Source: Anastrepha obliqua (lineage: Eukaryota; Arthropoda; Insecta; Diptera; Tephritidae). Taken from it: 64,000 nucleotides of DNA. The translations under genes were made by a program, and so were the position numbers. Below are positions 50,820-61,439 of this stretch, in pieces (position 1 is the stretch's first letter; every line of letters begins with the position of its first letter). The DNA lies in NCBI RefSeq assembly GCF_027943255.1, contig NC_072897.1, positions 42,878,044 through 42,942,043 of the forward strand, given 5' to 3'. The notes beneath the pieces are model-generated. The model searched no databases and was not told where the DNA came from. It was given only the letters and a program-made list of their open reading frames with translations.

Positions 50820-51753
50820 CCTTCTGCTCAAATATGAACGAGACGGTATCAATAAAACGGTCCGCGGATGACATATGGCAAAAATAAATTTTTTGTTTTT
50901 TGGTAGGACTGTTATAAGCTTACATGGCAAATTTCAGCGTGATATGTCACATAGTTTGTTTTCTGTGCTACTCTAAACAAGTCAAGCTCGAGTGTGTTCT
51001 TCGAATTTTGACTTTATGACTTCAATTGTCTCAAAATGTTTTCCACGGAGCGGCAACTTGAGCTTGGGAAACAGGAAAAAGTCACATGGAGCCATATCAG
51101 GCGAATACGGTGCTTGCGGAACGATATTAACATTATCTTTGTTCAAATAATCGCGAACAAGACGTGATGTGTGAGCTGGTGCATTATCGTGATGCAAGAA
51201 CCATGACTTGTTGTCCCACAATTCCTTCCTTTTAAGAAGAATGTTCTCGCTCAAACGCTTTAAAACGTCTAAATAATATTCAGCGTTAACCGATCGGCCT
51301 TGCGGAAGGAACTCCGAGTGCACCACACCTTCGTAATCGAAAAAAACAGTCAGGATTACCTTAATTTTTGAGCGACTTTGGCGTGGTTTTTTGGGTTGAT
51401 GTACGGCCCTCTTTGAACGATTTGTACGACTGGAAAACACGTACACGCGATAGAGCAGAGTCCCATAGGTTGTCTGCAACATTTTTAAGGCGTCTGAAGC
51501 CGAAATTTTGTTGGAATAACAAAATTTCAAACAAATTCTTTGTTCAACTTGAATTTCCATCGTTAAATTCGAAGAACACACTCGAGCTTGACTTGTTTAC
51601 AGTAGCACAGAAAACAAACTATGTGACATATCACGCTGAAATTTGCCATGTAAGCTTATAACAGTCCTACCAAAAAACAAAAAATTTATTTTTGCCATAT
51701 ATCATCCACGGACCGTTTTATTGATACCGTCTCGTTCATATTTGAGTAGAAGG
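50820..51753 (-). mobile_element. Non-autonomous mariner deletion derivative with long TIRs, copy 2
   Basis: The same element as 3762-4674, inverted. The ends CCTTCTGCTCAAATATGAAC and its complement are mirrored and the repeats extend about 185 bp inward, with only scattered mismatches. TA follows at 51754-51755; the left flank reads AA. It lies at the truncated end of the errantivirus-like env. Confidence 0.85.
50982..51581 (-). pseudogene. Mariner transposase, internally deleted, single open frame
   Basis: A 199-codon frame fuses the start MEIQVEQRICLKFCYSNKIS to the catalytic half KPRQSRSKIKVILTVFFDYE, with HHDNAPAHTS and YSPDMAPCDFFLFPKLK. A missing G after ACCTATGG shifts the end of the helix-turn-helix out of frame, and this shift is what keeps the whole open. 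The first catalytic Asp region is deleted. Of interest as a possible truncated product that could still bind TIRs poorly or not at all. Confidence 0.8.
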
Positions 51754-51755
51754 TA

Positions 51756-52392
51756 ATTTGACCGATATTATTTATGTGATTTTTTAGAAGTGATATATCG
51801 TTGATTATTTGATATATTTGTCCTAAGAATGTCATTTCGTCTTCTAACGTTGCAATTTTATTCTGAAAATAGTCATTCATGTTAATGTGGTCAGTTATGT
51901 TTTGTATTTGAACAGCAAGGACATTATTTACATATGTCAGATTATTGATTTGGGTTTGCAGATTTTCTTCATTTCCATTTAGGTATTTAAGAGATTGGTT
52001 ATTTGTATTTCATCATCACTGTCTAGTGTACCTGCTATTATTTTTAGTCCTTTTCCCAATACATTAATTAATCCGCATCTAGATCTAAAGTGCGTTTTAA
52101 AACTTTGAATTTTTCCTTTGAGTAAATCAAAATTTTTATTTATTGTGTCCAATAAGGCTTTTGTTTCAGTGGTAGTCGAGTTGAGGGATTCGATATTGGT
52201 ATGCATTACGTGTAACGTTTCTATATATGCTGAGGTATTGATGATATGGATAACCTTATTGTACTGTTCGATTACTTGGGTTTCTCCTTTCTTAATGGGT
52301 ATGTATCCGTTGTTAATTGTGAGATCCTGTACGTCAATAATTTGTGCGATACTTCTTGAGATTAAAAATATGATTGGAGTCCAATTCGTCAT
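51756..52392 (-). pseudogene. env: Errantivirus-type env, N-terminal part, truncated
   Basis: Frames at 52392-51979 and 51880-51686 on the minus strand together resemble the envelope fusion protein family of insect errantiviruses (related to baculovirus F proteins), a membrane glycoprotein. A short hydrophobic start could be a signal peptide. The furin-like cleavage region is present but altered at its last basic position, followed by a Gly-rich fusion-peptide-like stretch. A frame break lies near 51980, and the transmembrane end is lost at 51755. It cannot make a full envelope protein. Assignment is by motif recognition. Confidence 0.7.
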
Positions 52393-52457
52393 CTGAAATA
52401 ACGGTATTACGTGTTAGTAGTGGTCACGGGGTTATCTCTGTCTTCGTATTTTATCTT

Positions 52458-53290
52458 TTATTTAACGTGTGTTTTGTAATATTTTAGTCCGCTTTTTGTA
52501 TTCTCTATATGATTATTGCCAATTTTCCTTGCATTTATTTTTCTATATTTTCTGTTGTTTTTACCACCTCTTATTTCTTTTATATAGTTTTTTCCGTCTT
52601 CTAACTCAACGACTTTTCTATCTTTGTTTAATTTTTGTATATAATTTTCCTTCTTTGCTATTAGCATATTATGGATGTCATTATATTTATCTTCATGTAT
52701 TTTTCCGTTCAGGAAATCGATAGGTTTAAGGCCTGTGGAACTATGTATAGTATTATTATAAAATCCTACTATCCTAGTAATTTTTTCTTTCACTGTTTCG
52801 TTCTTAGTTTGATCATTGTGTCTTAATAGCCTTATGTGTTTATTTAAGGTGTTATGTAACCTTTCTATATGTGCATTTGCAGTATGGTTACAATTAGATG
52901 TGTAGTGTATTTCGATATTTTCGCCCTTTAAAAATTGTTGCATGGGTATTGCTTTGAATCCAAGTTCATTGTCAACTATAATTTTATTTACTTTCCCGTA
53001 AAAGTTTATTATAAGAAGCACTTTGGCTTTAAATTCAGTCCATAATCGACCATTAATATGAAAAGCTAGCGGATATTTGGTAAATTTATCTATCATTGTC
53101 AAGTTTATCTATGATTGTCTAGATGTATAATTTCTCTGGGTCTTTTCGGTGTCTCTGTTATTTGGAAGGGTATTTTTGGTGGGTTTCGAACATATTTCCC
53201 TATGTTGCACACTTCGCAATTATTAATATATTGAGTAATTCTAGTTTTTAAGTTTAGTTGTATATTCTGGTTTTCAATTCCTCGAAAACG
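52458..53290 (-). pseudogene. pol: Gypsy integrase, errantivirus-like element
   Basis: The zinc-finger Cys pair (CEVCNIGK) lies near 53215. IIHLDNH near 53115 gives the first catalytic Asp, then a stop. A small local duplication (TTTATCTATSATTGTC type, 53090-53118) separates this from the open frame 53102-52458, with KIIVDNELGF (second Asp) and NCNHTANAHIERLHNTL (Glu). A basic C-terminal domain follows. Integrase inserts the cDNA copy into the genome; here the polyprotein is broken. Confidence 0.75.
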
Positions 53291-53491
53291 GCATTTATAT
53301 CCCTGTGGTTTTTATCAAGGTGTTCTTTTTCTATAATATTGGTCAGTTTGCATTCATCTTCAGCGTCTTCGAGCTCTCTTTGACATCTTATTATTTTGAA
53401 ATTTTCGCTATTGCCGAAAAACTCATTATATGTTCTCTCGAAGGCTTCATAAAAATTGTTTTCAATAATAATAGCGTTTATTTGGTTAGGA

Positions 53492-54040
53492 TTAAAATGT
53501 GTTTTTAATAATGTTATTATTGTTGCTTGATCTAGTTCCTTGAACCGAAAAATATTCTTTGTGTTCTTCTTTTACTATTTTAATATTTGTAGAGCCTGAG
53601 TTAATTTTCTTAATTATTATTTGATTTTTATAGAAATTTATAGGACAGTTAGTTTGGGGAATCTCCACTGATCTCTCAATATGGTTTATCTGGGGATGTA
53701 TTCGAGATAATGCGTCTGCATTGCCGTTTTTTACTCCTTTTTTATATTTGATTGTATAGTCAAACTCAGACAATTTCAGCCTCCAACGAACCAGTTTAGA
53801 ATTTGGCTCTTTGATGGAGAACAGCCAGGTTAATGGTTTATGGTCAGTCTCAATTATGAATTTTCTGCCAAAAAGGTAAGGTCTAAAATATTTTATCGCC
53901 CAAACAATCTGAAGTAGTTCTTTTTCGATTGTACTATAATTTAGTTCGTGTTCATTCAAAGTTCGGCTGCCGTAACATATTGGTTTGTTACTTTGTGAAA
54001 GCACTGCTCCAAGTGCTACTGCACTTGCATCTGTATTCTA
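53492..54040 (-). pseudogene. pol: Gypsy RNase H, errantivirus-like element
   Basis: Starts near 54040 with a TDASAVALGAVLSQ-type block, which a stop interrupts, and is open from 54004: ICYGSRTLNEHELNYSTIEK, ELLQIVWAIKYFRPYLFGRK, ETDHKPLTWLF and NADALSRIHP, the conserved RNase H and tether motifs of Gypsy Pol. The frame ends at 53492 and integrase zinc-finger sequence follows in another frame. Confidence 0.8.
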
Positions 54041-54768
54041 AGTATTCTTTTTAGTGTTTGAAAACTTTGTTTATATGAGTGGTCATGAATATTAATTTTA
54101 GCGTCTTTCTTAAGACACTGTGCCATTGGCTTTGCTAAACGGGAATAGTCTTGAATGAATTTTCTATAATATCCGGTTAATCCGAGAAATTGTTTGATTT
54201 TTTTCTGGGTAATAGGAATTGGGAAATTAAGAACACACTCAATTTTTGAAAGGTTTGGTTTATATGTCCTAAAAACTCAGTTTCTCTCTTGCGAAATTCA
54301 GACTTACCCAATTGTATTTTAAGGTTAGCATCTTGTAAGCATTTAAAAATTATTTTAACTAGCTGCAAAATTTTAACTGGCTAGAAAAATTTTCCCAATG
54401 TACTTTTTTAGTACATTGTTCATTAGTCGTTGGAAGGTTGCAGGTGCAGTTTTCAATCCCAAAGACATTCTTAGAAATTCGTAATGCCCTCCTTCGACTG
54501 AAAATGCAGATCCAAAGTCGTGAAGTACATACTCTTGCCTAGTTTATCCAAAATTTCCCCTATATTCGGTATTGGATATCGATCATCTATTGTTACTTCG
54601 TTCAACTTTCTATAATCGACCACTAGTCTCCACTTTTTGTGACCGCTAGCGCCTGATTTTTTTGGAACAATCCATATTGGTGCTGAATATGGTGAGTTAC
54701 TCGGGCGGATGATTCCAGATTCCAGCATTTCTTGTATTTGGTTTTTGAAGTGAAACTTCTTTAACGGC
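54041..54768 (-). pseudogene. pol: Gypsy reverse transcriptase, active-site region deleted
   Basis: The N-terminal block is open at 54728-54500: [40 protein letters not shown] and [10 protein letters not shown]. Remnants of the next block (near 54480-54420) are frameshifted, and the Y-x-DD segment is deleted near 54370-54420. Sequence resumes with KCLQDANLKIQLGKSEFRKR and ETEFLGH (54345-54260), then a frameshifted thumb region. With no catalytic Asp pair it is inactive. Confidence 0.8.
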
Positions 54769-55532
54769 GGTCTGATATTTGAGCGAGAATGGAGAGTGAA
54801 TTGGAAAAAATGTAACGTTGAGAGATTTCGTTACGCGAGAGAGAAAAAAAGATACAACGTAGAGAGAAGGAGAATTTTCTATACCTAAGACATAGGCTTC
54901 GTTGTAAGACAGAGTATACAGATATATGTATAACATATCGTATCGTATGCGCGTATTATAGATGTACGCGTCAGACGCAATATATTAGCAGTTGAAACAG
55001 CACGTGTGTATACTTGATATATATGTATATCATTGTATTTTATTGTGATTATTTACGTTATTTACATCTGTATTCTGTGATTATTTGATAATATCCTTGA
55101 ACCGTTATAATGTAAGTATATTTAAATTATTAAAATATTGTTATAAATTATATTTCTAAGCCTATATTGGGCTGAAAAAATAAAAATAGTTGATTTACGC
55201 CACGTGTTTCATCACAGATAACTATAACGCATAACTTCTATCAGTACGTGAGAGAGGCATTACTTCTGTGCAATCAAGAAATATATCTATACTTCGCTGT
55301 AATACATGTAAGTAATATATACCAATTGATATATATATCGCAAAGCTGTTTAAATGTTCAAGTGAAATTGAGAGCGCGAACGCACACTGACGCATGTAAT
55401 TATGTGTGCATACGCGCTCGGCGTGCACGCGCCAACATACACACTTATGTGCGTCAGTGAGCATTTACATTTTATACCTGAACCTTAGCATTATATAACA
55501 AGTATGATTTACATGAATTTTTCTATTTCACC
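54769..55532. other. Unclassified left part of an insert in the Gypsy RT linker
   Basis: The Gypsy reading frame breaks near 54768 and resumes at 58665, so everything between arrived later. This part is AT-rich with alternating TATATG runs and no convincing ORF. The frames at 54697-54936 and 55222-55464 lack motifs. It could be an LTR or UTR of an unidentified element. Confidence 0.45.
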
Positions 55533-56159
55533 ATGCCAAAAAAAAATGATGAACGTTCACGAGGTACCGAAGGAGAAAAAATAAAAAAAGTAAAAAATAG
55601 CAAAAACGGGAGCAGAGCGGATTCGCGCATAAGGGCCCTCGAGAATGTAGCCGCGGCTGCATCTATAAGCAATGTTGCTGTCCTCAGTCAGCGGAGTAGC
55701 TAGAGTGATCAGGAAGCAGGGAATACTCTTCGAGAATTTGTTGTTCGAGTTGAAGTTCATCAACCAGATTTGCCATCGCTTTCGGATGCTTCGTCAACGA
55801 GCAGTAATGCACAAGTTCTGCGTGGCACATCAATGTTGTGGAGACGTGGCAAAACTCCGAAAACATCAGCAGAACGTATTCGTGCTTATAGAGAACGGCC
55901 AAAGGCTGCAAAAAATGCCGCCAACCGGCAATACGTTGATGACATTTCTGTACTTGGTGAACCATCTCAACAAGTAATCAACACGGCAACAGCCACCGCA
56001 AGTCAAGAATGCGCAGGGCGAAGTCGTACATATCGAAATTTTGTCGAACCAGTATGCACTCCCGGATCTTCAACCAGTGTACAATTCAACAATATTATAA
56101 TATATATTGTAATAATATATCAGTATTACCAATTGAACCACCAACAGATGATAGCATAA
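55533..56159 (+). pseudogene. Unknown TE protein fragment with two AERIRAYRER-type basic motifs
   Basis: A start MPKKNDERSRGTEGEKIKK at 55533 leads, with a frame change, to a KTGAERIRA block near 55600. A second, better block KTSAERIRAYRERPKAAKNA lies at about 55855-55915, followed by QYVDDISVLGEPSQQ. Repeated basic RxYRERKKA motifs occur near the N-terminus of several insect transposon-encoded proteins, including some Helitron-type helicase ORFs as I recall, but nothing else here identifies the family. At least one stop near 55701 shows decay. Confidence 0.4.
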
Positions 56160-56261
56160 TGCATATATAGTTAATAAAATCGAATTTTGGTTACACAAAT
56201 TTTATACTGTTGTATTTCTTTTGAAATTATCCCTGTCTTCTTCTCTTCCTCTTTCGCTCTT

Positions 56262-56281
56262 TCTCTCTCTCTCTCTCTCTG
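56262..56281. repeat. (CT)n microsatellite
   Basis: Ten CT units in a longer pyrimidine-rich tract (56230-56285). Confidence 0.9.
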
Positions 56282-56329
56282 TCTTATTCACACTCATTCA
56301 CACACAGAAGTTTCCGCACGGAGGTCCAC

Positions 56330-57060
56330 GCTTCCTAGGAGTTCTAGTCTTGTTCGCGACACGAAATGGTTTGTCAGCCAGCATTACACTCGGAGCGATC
56401 ACTTCGCAATAATCTGTGAAATAAGGAAGCACGGCGAAGAAAGGTTCCCAAATAACTACGACACGCGGTACAAAGTTAAAACAATGGAGGCTGAGATTGT
56501 TGAAATCATGCTGGCAGATGTAACTCTCGGAGGGGATGCATCTGAGAAAACAACACAAACCATGAGACACCTAACAGAAGCATGCGACGCAGCCATGTCC
56601 AAAACGAGGCCCAATAAGCGCAACAGCGAACCTGTCTACTGGTGAACAGCAGACATTGCAGAACTGCGCAGCGAATGTTTAAGAGCAAGGCGAATCTACC
56701 AGCGATCTAGGGGTACAGACAGTTTCCAAGAAAACCAGCTCCAATATAAGCAAAGAAGGAAGGCCCTAAAAAAGGCAGTCAAAAACAGTAAACGCCGGTG
56801 TTTCCTGCAGCTATGCGACGATGCCGATAATGACCCTTGGGGCCTCGGGTACAGGCTTCTTATGAAAAAACTCAAAGTCTTTAAACCATTCCCAACAACA
56901 TGACCAGCTACACTGCGTAATGTAGTAGAAACTCTGTTCCCCGTCCAAGACACTATACGAGACCACGAATTGGCAGGATCCTGTGAAGGCGACCAAAATT
57001 TGCAGCTAACCAACAAAGAAGAACTCCAGGAAAAATCCTGGAACGACTGATTGCAGTCCG
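56330..57060 (+). pseudogene. R1-like endonuclease end and RT N-terminal linker, with stops
   Basis: SQHYTRSDHFAIICEIRK carries the terminal SDH motif of the endonuclease (about 56374-56430). The linker ends VYW then TGA at 56643, where a Trp is expected, and continues as ADIAELRSECLRARRIYQRS and ALKKAVKNSKRRCFLQLCDD. Stops at 56902 and a frame change near 57015 follow, and several hundred bases of the usual linker are probably missing before the RT palm. Confidence 0.65.
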
Positions 57061-58110
57061 TCTGGAGGCTGCTATAGAGGAGGTAGGCGGTCTATCACCC
57101 CGACAATTTGGATTCCGGAAAGCCCGTTCAACGACAGATGCTGTGTCTGCAGTCAAGACCATTGCGCAGAAGGCAATTGAAGGTACTCGATGGCTAGGTA
57201 GCAAGGAGTATTGTCTAATTGCGACACTAGACGTCAAGAACGCCTTCAATACGGCGAATTGGAGCAAAATTCTGATCGCGCTTGACAATTTCCACATTCC
57301 AAGGTACATTTGCAGAATTGCCGCCAGTTACCTTTCCGACAGAACCCTGCGCTATAAAACCGATGCTGGGGTAAAAGAGCACAAAATAACTGGCGGAGTT
57401 CCACAAGACTCAGTCCTGGGATCCTTACTTTGGAACGTTATGTACGATGGAGTCTTGCGCCTCAGTCTGCCTCCAAGGTCGCAAATCATTGGATTTGCTG
57501 ACGACATAGCTGTTGTGGTCGTGGCCAAAACACTTCGTCGAGCCGAAGAAACATGCAACCGGGCTGTCGGCATGGTAAAGAGATGGTTATGCAACAGTGG
57601 TCTAACTCTTGCGGACCATAAAACTGAAGTAGTATTAATTAGCAGCAGGAAGATTGTGGAGTCAGCTAATATAATGGTGGGCGGCCATGGTATAGAATCG
57701 AAGCCATTCATTAAGTACCTGGGCATATTAATTGACCGTAGGCTCAATTTCAAAGAGCACTTGGTGTACGCGAGCAGCAGGGTAGCAGAAGCAGTAACTG
57801 CGCTAACACGACTAATGATGAATATTAGAGGCCCTAGGCAAAACAGCAGGAGACTTCTTAATACAGCGGTCTCATCGATTTTGCTGTACGCAGCTCCAGC
57901 ATGGGCGGAAGCCACAAACTACAGCTCGTATGTGAAGTGTATGAAATCGGTGTACCGATTGAGTGCCCTCAGTGTGTGCTGCGCGTTTCGCACGGTATCG
58001 GAAGACGCCATTATGTTTATAGCAGGACTTCTCCCAATCAGCCTAATGGCAACAGAGTATGCGGAAATATACAAAAAAAAACTACTTCAGACCGGGTGAC
58101 AATACGCAAG
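57040..58110 (+). pseudogene. R1-like reverse transcriptase, long open frame
   Basis: An open frame with first Met at 57143 (318 codons) carries the RT palm blocks: LIATLDVKNAFNTANWSKIL, GGVPQDSVLGSLLWNVMYDG (the usual PQG is PQD) and the active site IIGFADDIAVVVVAK. Thumb blocks are GLTLADHKTEVVLISSRK and FIKYLGILIDRRLNFKEH. It ends at a stop at 58098 where family members continue, and the C-terminal part follows in another frame. No start context suggests independent expression. Confidence 0.8.
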
Positions 58111-58545
58111 ATAGCAAGTGAGCGTAGCCTGCGTTCATGGCAGGAGAAATGGAGTTTGTCACCTAACGGACGCTGGACGCACCGTTTGATTCCCACAATT
58201 TCCAAATGGGTTAACCATGAACATGGACAGTTAGATTACTATCTGAACCAAATACTGACGGGACATGGGTGCTTTAAGCCCTACTTATATAGACTTAAGC
58301 ACGAAGACGATACGTACTGTTCTCATTGTGCACCAACTGTAGAAGACGCAGAACATGTTTTGTTTATCTGTCCGCGATTTGCGTTAGAAAGGGAGGAACT
58401 AAGCACTAGGGTGGGGAAGCCAATTACGGCTGATAACCTAGTCGATATTATGATAGAGTCCGAAGAATATTGGTCCGTTGTATGTCCCGGATGTTGGTCC
58501 GCGGTTGTCCCACGGGAGGGAAACGGAGCTGGGGTGGGTTTTTAG
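58080..58545 (+). pseudogene. R1-like C-terminal region with Cys-rich finger
   Basis: Reads RWTHRLIPTISKWVNHEHGQ, then LTGHGCFKPYLYRLKHEDDT, YCSHCAPTVEDAEHVLFICP: a C-x2-C-x(n)-H-x4-C finger conserved at the end of R1/jockey-type proteins. It is followed by non-coding sequence and an A-run. Confidence 0.75.
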
Positions 58546-58618
58546 TGGGTGAGCCGAAAGGCAAGTCTCACACTTTTTGGCTTTCAAGGCTGCTTTGTGC
58601 CACCTCCATAAAAAAAAA

Positions 58619-58795
58619 CACAAGTTTCACTTCTACCACGTGTACGATGCTGCACATGATTTTTTTACCTCATTTTTATGTATATACGGGTAACGTCATT
58701 TATTGTTTTTATTCTGTGTTTTATAGCATGTGTAAAAATTAGATCAGAATTAGGTTGATAAAATATATTTTTATATTCTTTTACGATTTTATATA
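58619..58795 (-). pseudogene. pol: Gypsy protease-RT linker piece between two insertions
   Basis: On the minus strand 58795-58668 reads as the region between protease and RT of the errantivirus-like element (YKNIFYQPNSDLIFTHAIKH and RIKTINDV). The fragment is bounded by the Harbinger TIR at 58796 and by the composite insert on the other side. It is the key evidence that RT at 54768 and protease at 61440 belong to one element. 58619-58664 is of uncertain origin. Confidence 0.7.
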
Positions 58796-58975
58796 CAGGC
58801 ATGTTCTGCAAATCGTTTTCGGGCAATATTTTCGCATTTTCCGTTTTCAAATCGTTTGACATGTTCTGTAAATCGTTCCGTTTTCGTTTTTTTTCGAACA
58901 TCAGCAAATCGTTTTTTTACCCTGTTCTGGAAATCGAAATCGTTAAAATTTTCCAGTTTTATTTTCGGCAACTTA
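58796..58975. repeat. Harbinger left end with repeated AAATCG(T/A) motifs
   Basis: TGTTCTGCAAATCGTTTTCG is followed by TGTTCTGTAAATCGTTCCG (58863) and TGTTCTGGAAATCG (58923), three spaced copies of TGTTCTGNAAATCG. The right end has ATCGCGCGATTTTCAGAACA (61382-61402) plus AATCGTACGAATT twice. These are candidate binding sites for the Myb-like protein or transposase. Confidence 0.7.
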
Positions 58976-59030
58976 AACGTTAGCGGTTTGTGACATTCTT
59001 AAAACTGTTTGTTGAAATAAATTTATCAAA

Positions 59031-59939
59031 ATGTGAGTATTTACTCAAAATAACTGCATATATTTATGTAAATAAAAGTGTTTATTTAAAATATTTAAAA
59101 CTTATTCAAAAACTTTTAGGGGAAAACATAAGAACTCCAAGCAAGAGCTAATTTTAGTCGAGTTTATGGAATCTCATCCAGATTTGGCGAAGAATTTTTC
59201 GAAGGGCGACAGAGTTGCTGTTGAGGAAAAGTGGAAAGAGCTAACGACGCTGCTAAATGCAGAAGGGCCGCCCCAAAAAGATGTTAATGGATGGAAAAAA
59301 GTAAGTATTTAGTCAAATATTAAAATAAATATTTTTGAGTTGTCTTTTTTCAAGATATGGTCTGACTGGAAGGGGTGCATTCGGAAAAAGGTTGCCCATA
59401 ACAATCTAGAATCGAGGGCAACAGGAGGTGGACCCTTTAATAAGCATGTACTGACGAGCAACGAAGAATGTGTTGCAAGAACTTGTGGAATTTTTGCAGC
59501 CGTTGAGGGCATAAGCCATTCTAGAAGCTTTGGGACAGAAGAAAATAATAGCGCTATCGAATCTGAGGAAGAACGTCCCCAAACAAGTAGGGAAGCGGTG
59601 GCTACCCCGAGAGCTGCAAAAAGGCCACGAGTGTCAACGCAGGACAGCCTTCAGTCATGTATGGCAACGCAATCTAGTTGTATGGAGAAAATATCCACCA
59701 CTTTAGATAACATTTGCGAAAACCAACACAAGATTGCAAAATCGCAGGAAGATGAAAGGGAAGAGATTCGACGACTTCGTCGTGCTGTTGAGAAACAAAA
59801 TGAATTGCTGGCAGAGCAAAATCGCTTGAAGACTCAAAGTATAGAGCAAAAGCAAAGACATTACCTCAAAATGGAGCAGTTGCAACAGGAAACAGTTAAT
59901 ATTAAAACTAAAATGCTTGAGATAGAGACTAAAAGATAA
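59031..59939 (+). CDS. Harbinger Myb/SANT-like DNA-binding protein, three exons
   Basis: Exons 59031-59032, 59120-59300 and 59355-59939 join to an open 255-residue protein. The start codon itself is split: AT before a GTGAGT donor and G after a TTTTAG acceptor. The second intron (59301-59354) is GTAAGT...TTCAAG. The N-terminal domain (about residues 2-85: KHKNSKQELILVEFMESHPD, WKELTTLLNAEGPPQKDVNG, WKKIWSDWKGCIRKKV) is zeste-type Myb/SANT-like. A C-terminal Glu/Gln/Lys coiled coil (EREEIRRLRRAVEKQNELLA to KMLEIETKR) may mediate oligomerisation. In Harbinger elements this partner imports the transposase into the nucleus and binds TIRs. Exon structure is inferred from splice consensus. Confidence 0.82.
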
Positions 59940-60004
59940 ATATAAAAGAATCTTATTGAACTGTTATGTATATATTTACTTTTAATATGAATAAATTTTA
60001 TGTT

Positions 60005-61173
60005 TCATAATATTAAATTTCTAGCAATAGAGTCTCTAATATTTCTGCCAACACTATATAAACTACTGTTTTCCTCATTTTCAGCAATTTCCTCATCAAT
60101 TGGATTGTTTTCTAATACGGTTTCTGTTTCAATGTCATCTATTTGATTACTCCTACATATGTTATGTAGTGCGCAACAAACATTTATTATCTTCACTACC
60201 TTTTGCGGCGTATATGGCAGGGTAGTTTTCAAACAACGAAACCGACTTTTTAATACTCCTATAACACGCTCAACGATGTTACGTGCTTTTGCATGCTGCT
60301 GGTTAAATCTGTGTTCTGCCGATCTTGGGCCTGGGTTTCTATATGGAGTCAGTAGAAATGGTTCTATACCAAAACCAGAATCTCCCAGTAGCCAAGACCC
60401 TCGGTCACCAGCTTCATACTGCGATAGGTAATAGTGTTTTGCACTGCTCATACTAAATACGAAAGCGTCATGGCTTGCACCAGGCCAAGTTGCATCTACT
60501 GCTCTTATTATCATATCAAAATCACAAATCTGTAAAATAAAGGCAGTAAATTTTAAATTTTAGAAACACAATTTAAATTCATTCTTACAATCATTGCGTT
60601 TATGCTAAAAAATCCTTTTCGGTTAAAAAATAGATGCTCGTTCTCAAAAGGTTTAATCAGAGCCACATGTGTTCCATCAATACACCCTATTACTCCTGGA
60701 ATACCGAATTTTTCTACAAAATGAAGTTTTGATTTTCTAGAATCCTCTTCAGACATTTTCAGCTTAATCCACTTAGGACACAGAACATTTTCCAAAGCAT
60801 TGATCATTTCGGATAATATTTTTGAGACTGTGCTTCTACCCATAGCAATATCTGTATCCTTTCCGACGGAACGTTGATAGGAACCCTCTGCGAAAAACCT
60901 AAGACTTGCTGCCAGCTTTAATAAAATAGGTATGGACGTTTCCTTGACGAAAGATTTTACTTCATTCAGCACTTCTAAAAAAGCGTACTTGTTTAGGCGA
61001 TAGTTGGAAACAAATCTAAAGTAGAAAAACTTAATGAATGCCACAAAGTATAACCATTTCTAATCTTACGTAGAATCCGGTGCACTGAGAGGATTCGAAT
61101 GGTCTCTTAAACGCCGCCTATCTATTCTACTATGGTAATCTTGCTCCTGTTCGTTTAACACATAAGCTGCCAT
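60005..61173 (-). CDS. Harbinger transposase (DDE_Tnp_4), three exons
   Basis: Minus-strand exons 61173-61070, 61015-60589 and 60529-60005 join in frame to 351 residues. Introns are 54 bp (61069-61016, GTAAGA...TTTAG) and 59 bp (60588-60530, GTAAGA...TACAG). The protein starts MAAYVLNEQEQDYHSRIDRR. A helix-turn-helix region precedes the catalytic domain (SYQRSVGKDTDIAMGRSTVS). The catalytic triad is GVIGCIDGTHVALI (Asp), WLLGDSGFGIEPFL (Asp) and ARNIVERVIGVLKSRF (Glu). NVCCALHNIC and an acidic tail follow. Like other family members it needs the Myb-like partner. No stop or frameshift was found after splicing. Confidence 0.88.
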
Positions 61174-61439
61174 AAAAAACATGATAATTTTTTAATTAAA
61201 TCCGTTTATTTTGAAATTATTTCGTATTTTTTGCCAACGAATTCTTTTGTCATTTGGTTTGTTTAATTGCCAAAGAGAAATCAGCTGCTTCGAACTTAAA
61301 TTCGAATTTAAATGAAATCGTACGAATTACAGAACACCCAAAACAAAATCGTACGAATTGCCATTTCGGATCCGAATTGAAATCGCGCGATTTTCAGAAC
61401 ATGCCTGATATTTCCGTTTTTTCTTCTAAATTCATATGA

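Larger units (their letters stand above)
56290..58618 (+). mobile_element. R1-like non-LTR retrotransposon fragment
   Basis: It starts in the end of the endonuclease, continues through RT and the C-terminal region and ends near an A-run at 58610-58618. The LESGFQERLIAVRLEAAIEE to FGFRKARSTTDAV blocks and the GRWTHRLIP C-terminal region are typical of R1-clade proteins. ORF1 and most of the endonuclease are absent (5' truncation). Confidence 0.75.
58796..61407. mobile_element. PIF/Harbinger DNA transposon, apparently complete
   Basis: TIRs CAGGCATGTTCTG and CAGAACATGCCTG bound 2612 bp, flanked by ATA at 58793-58795 and 61408-61410 (a 3-bp duplication, as in this superfamily). Two convergent genes, a Myb/SANT-like protein (plus) and a DDE transposase (minus), are separated by 65 bp. 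Both are open after removing introns with GT-AG ends. The sequence between each gene and the tips contains repeated AAATCGTTT- or AAATCG-type motifs. Confidence 0.92.

Noticed and set aside
54697..55464. Short frames near 54697-54936 and 55222-55464 as genes
   Set aside because: No motifs; they overlap low-complexity AT- and CA-rich sequence on both strands.
57352..57915. 187-codon minus-strand frame
   Set aside because: Antisense shadow of the R1-like reverse transcriptase.
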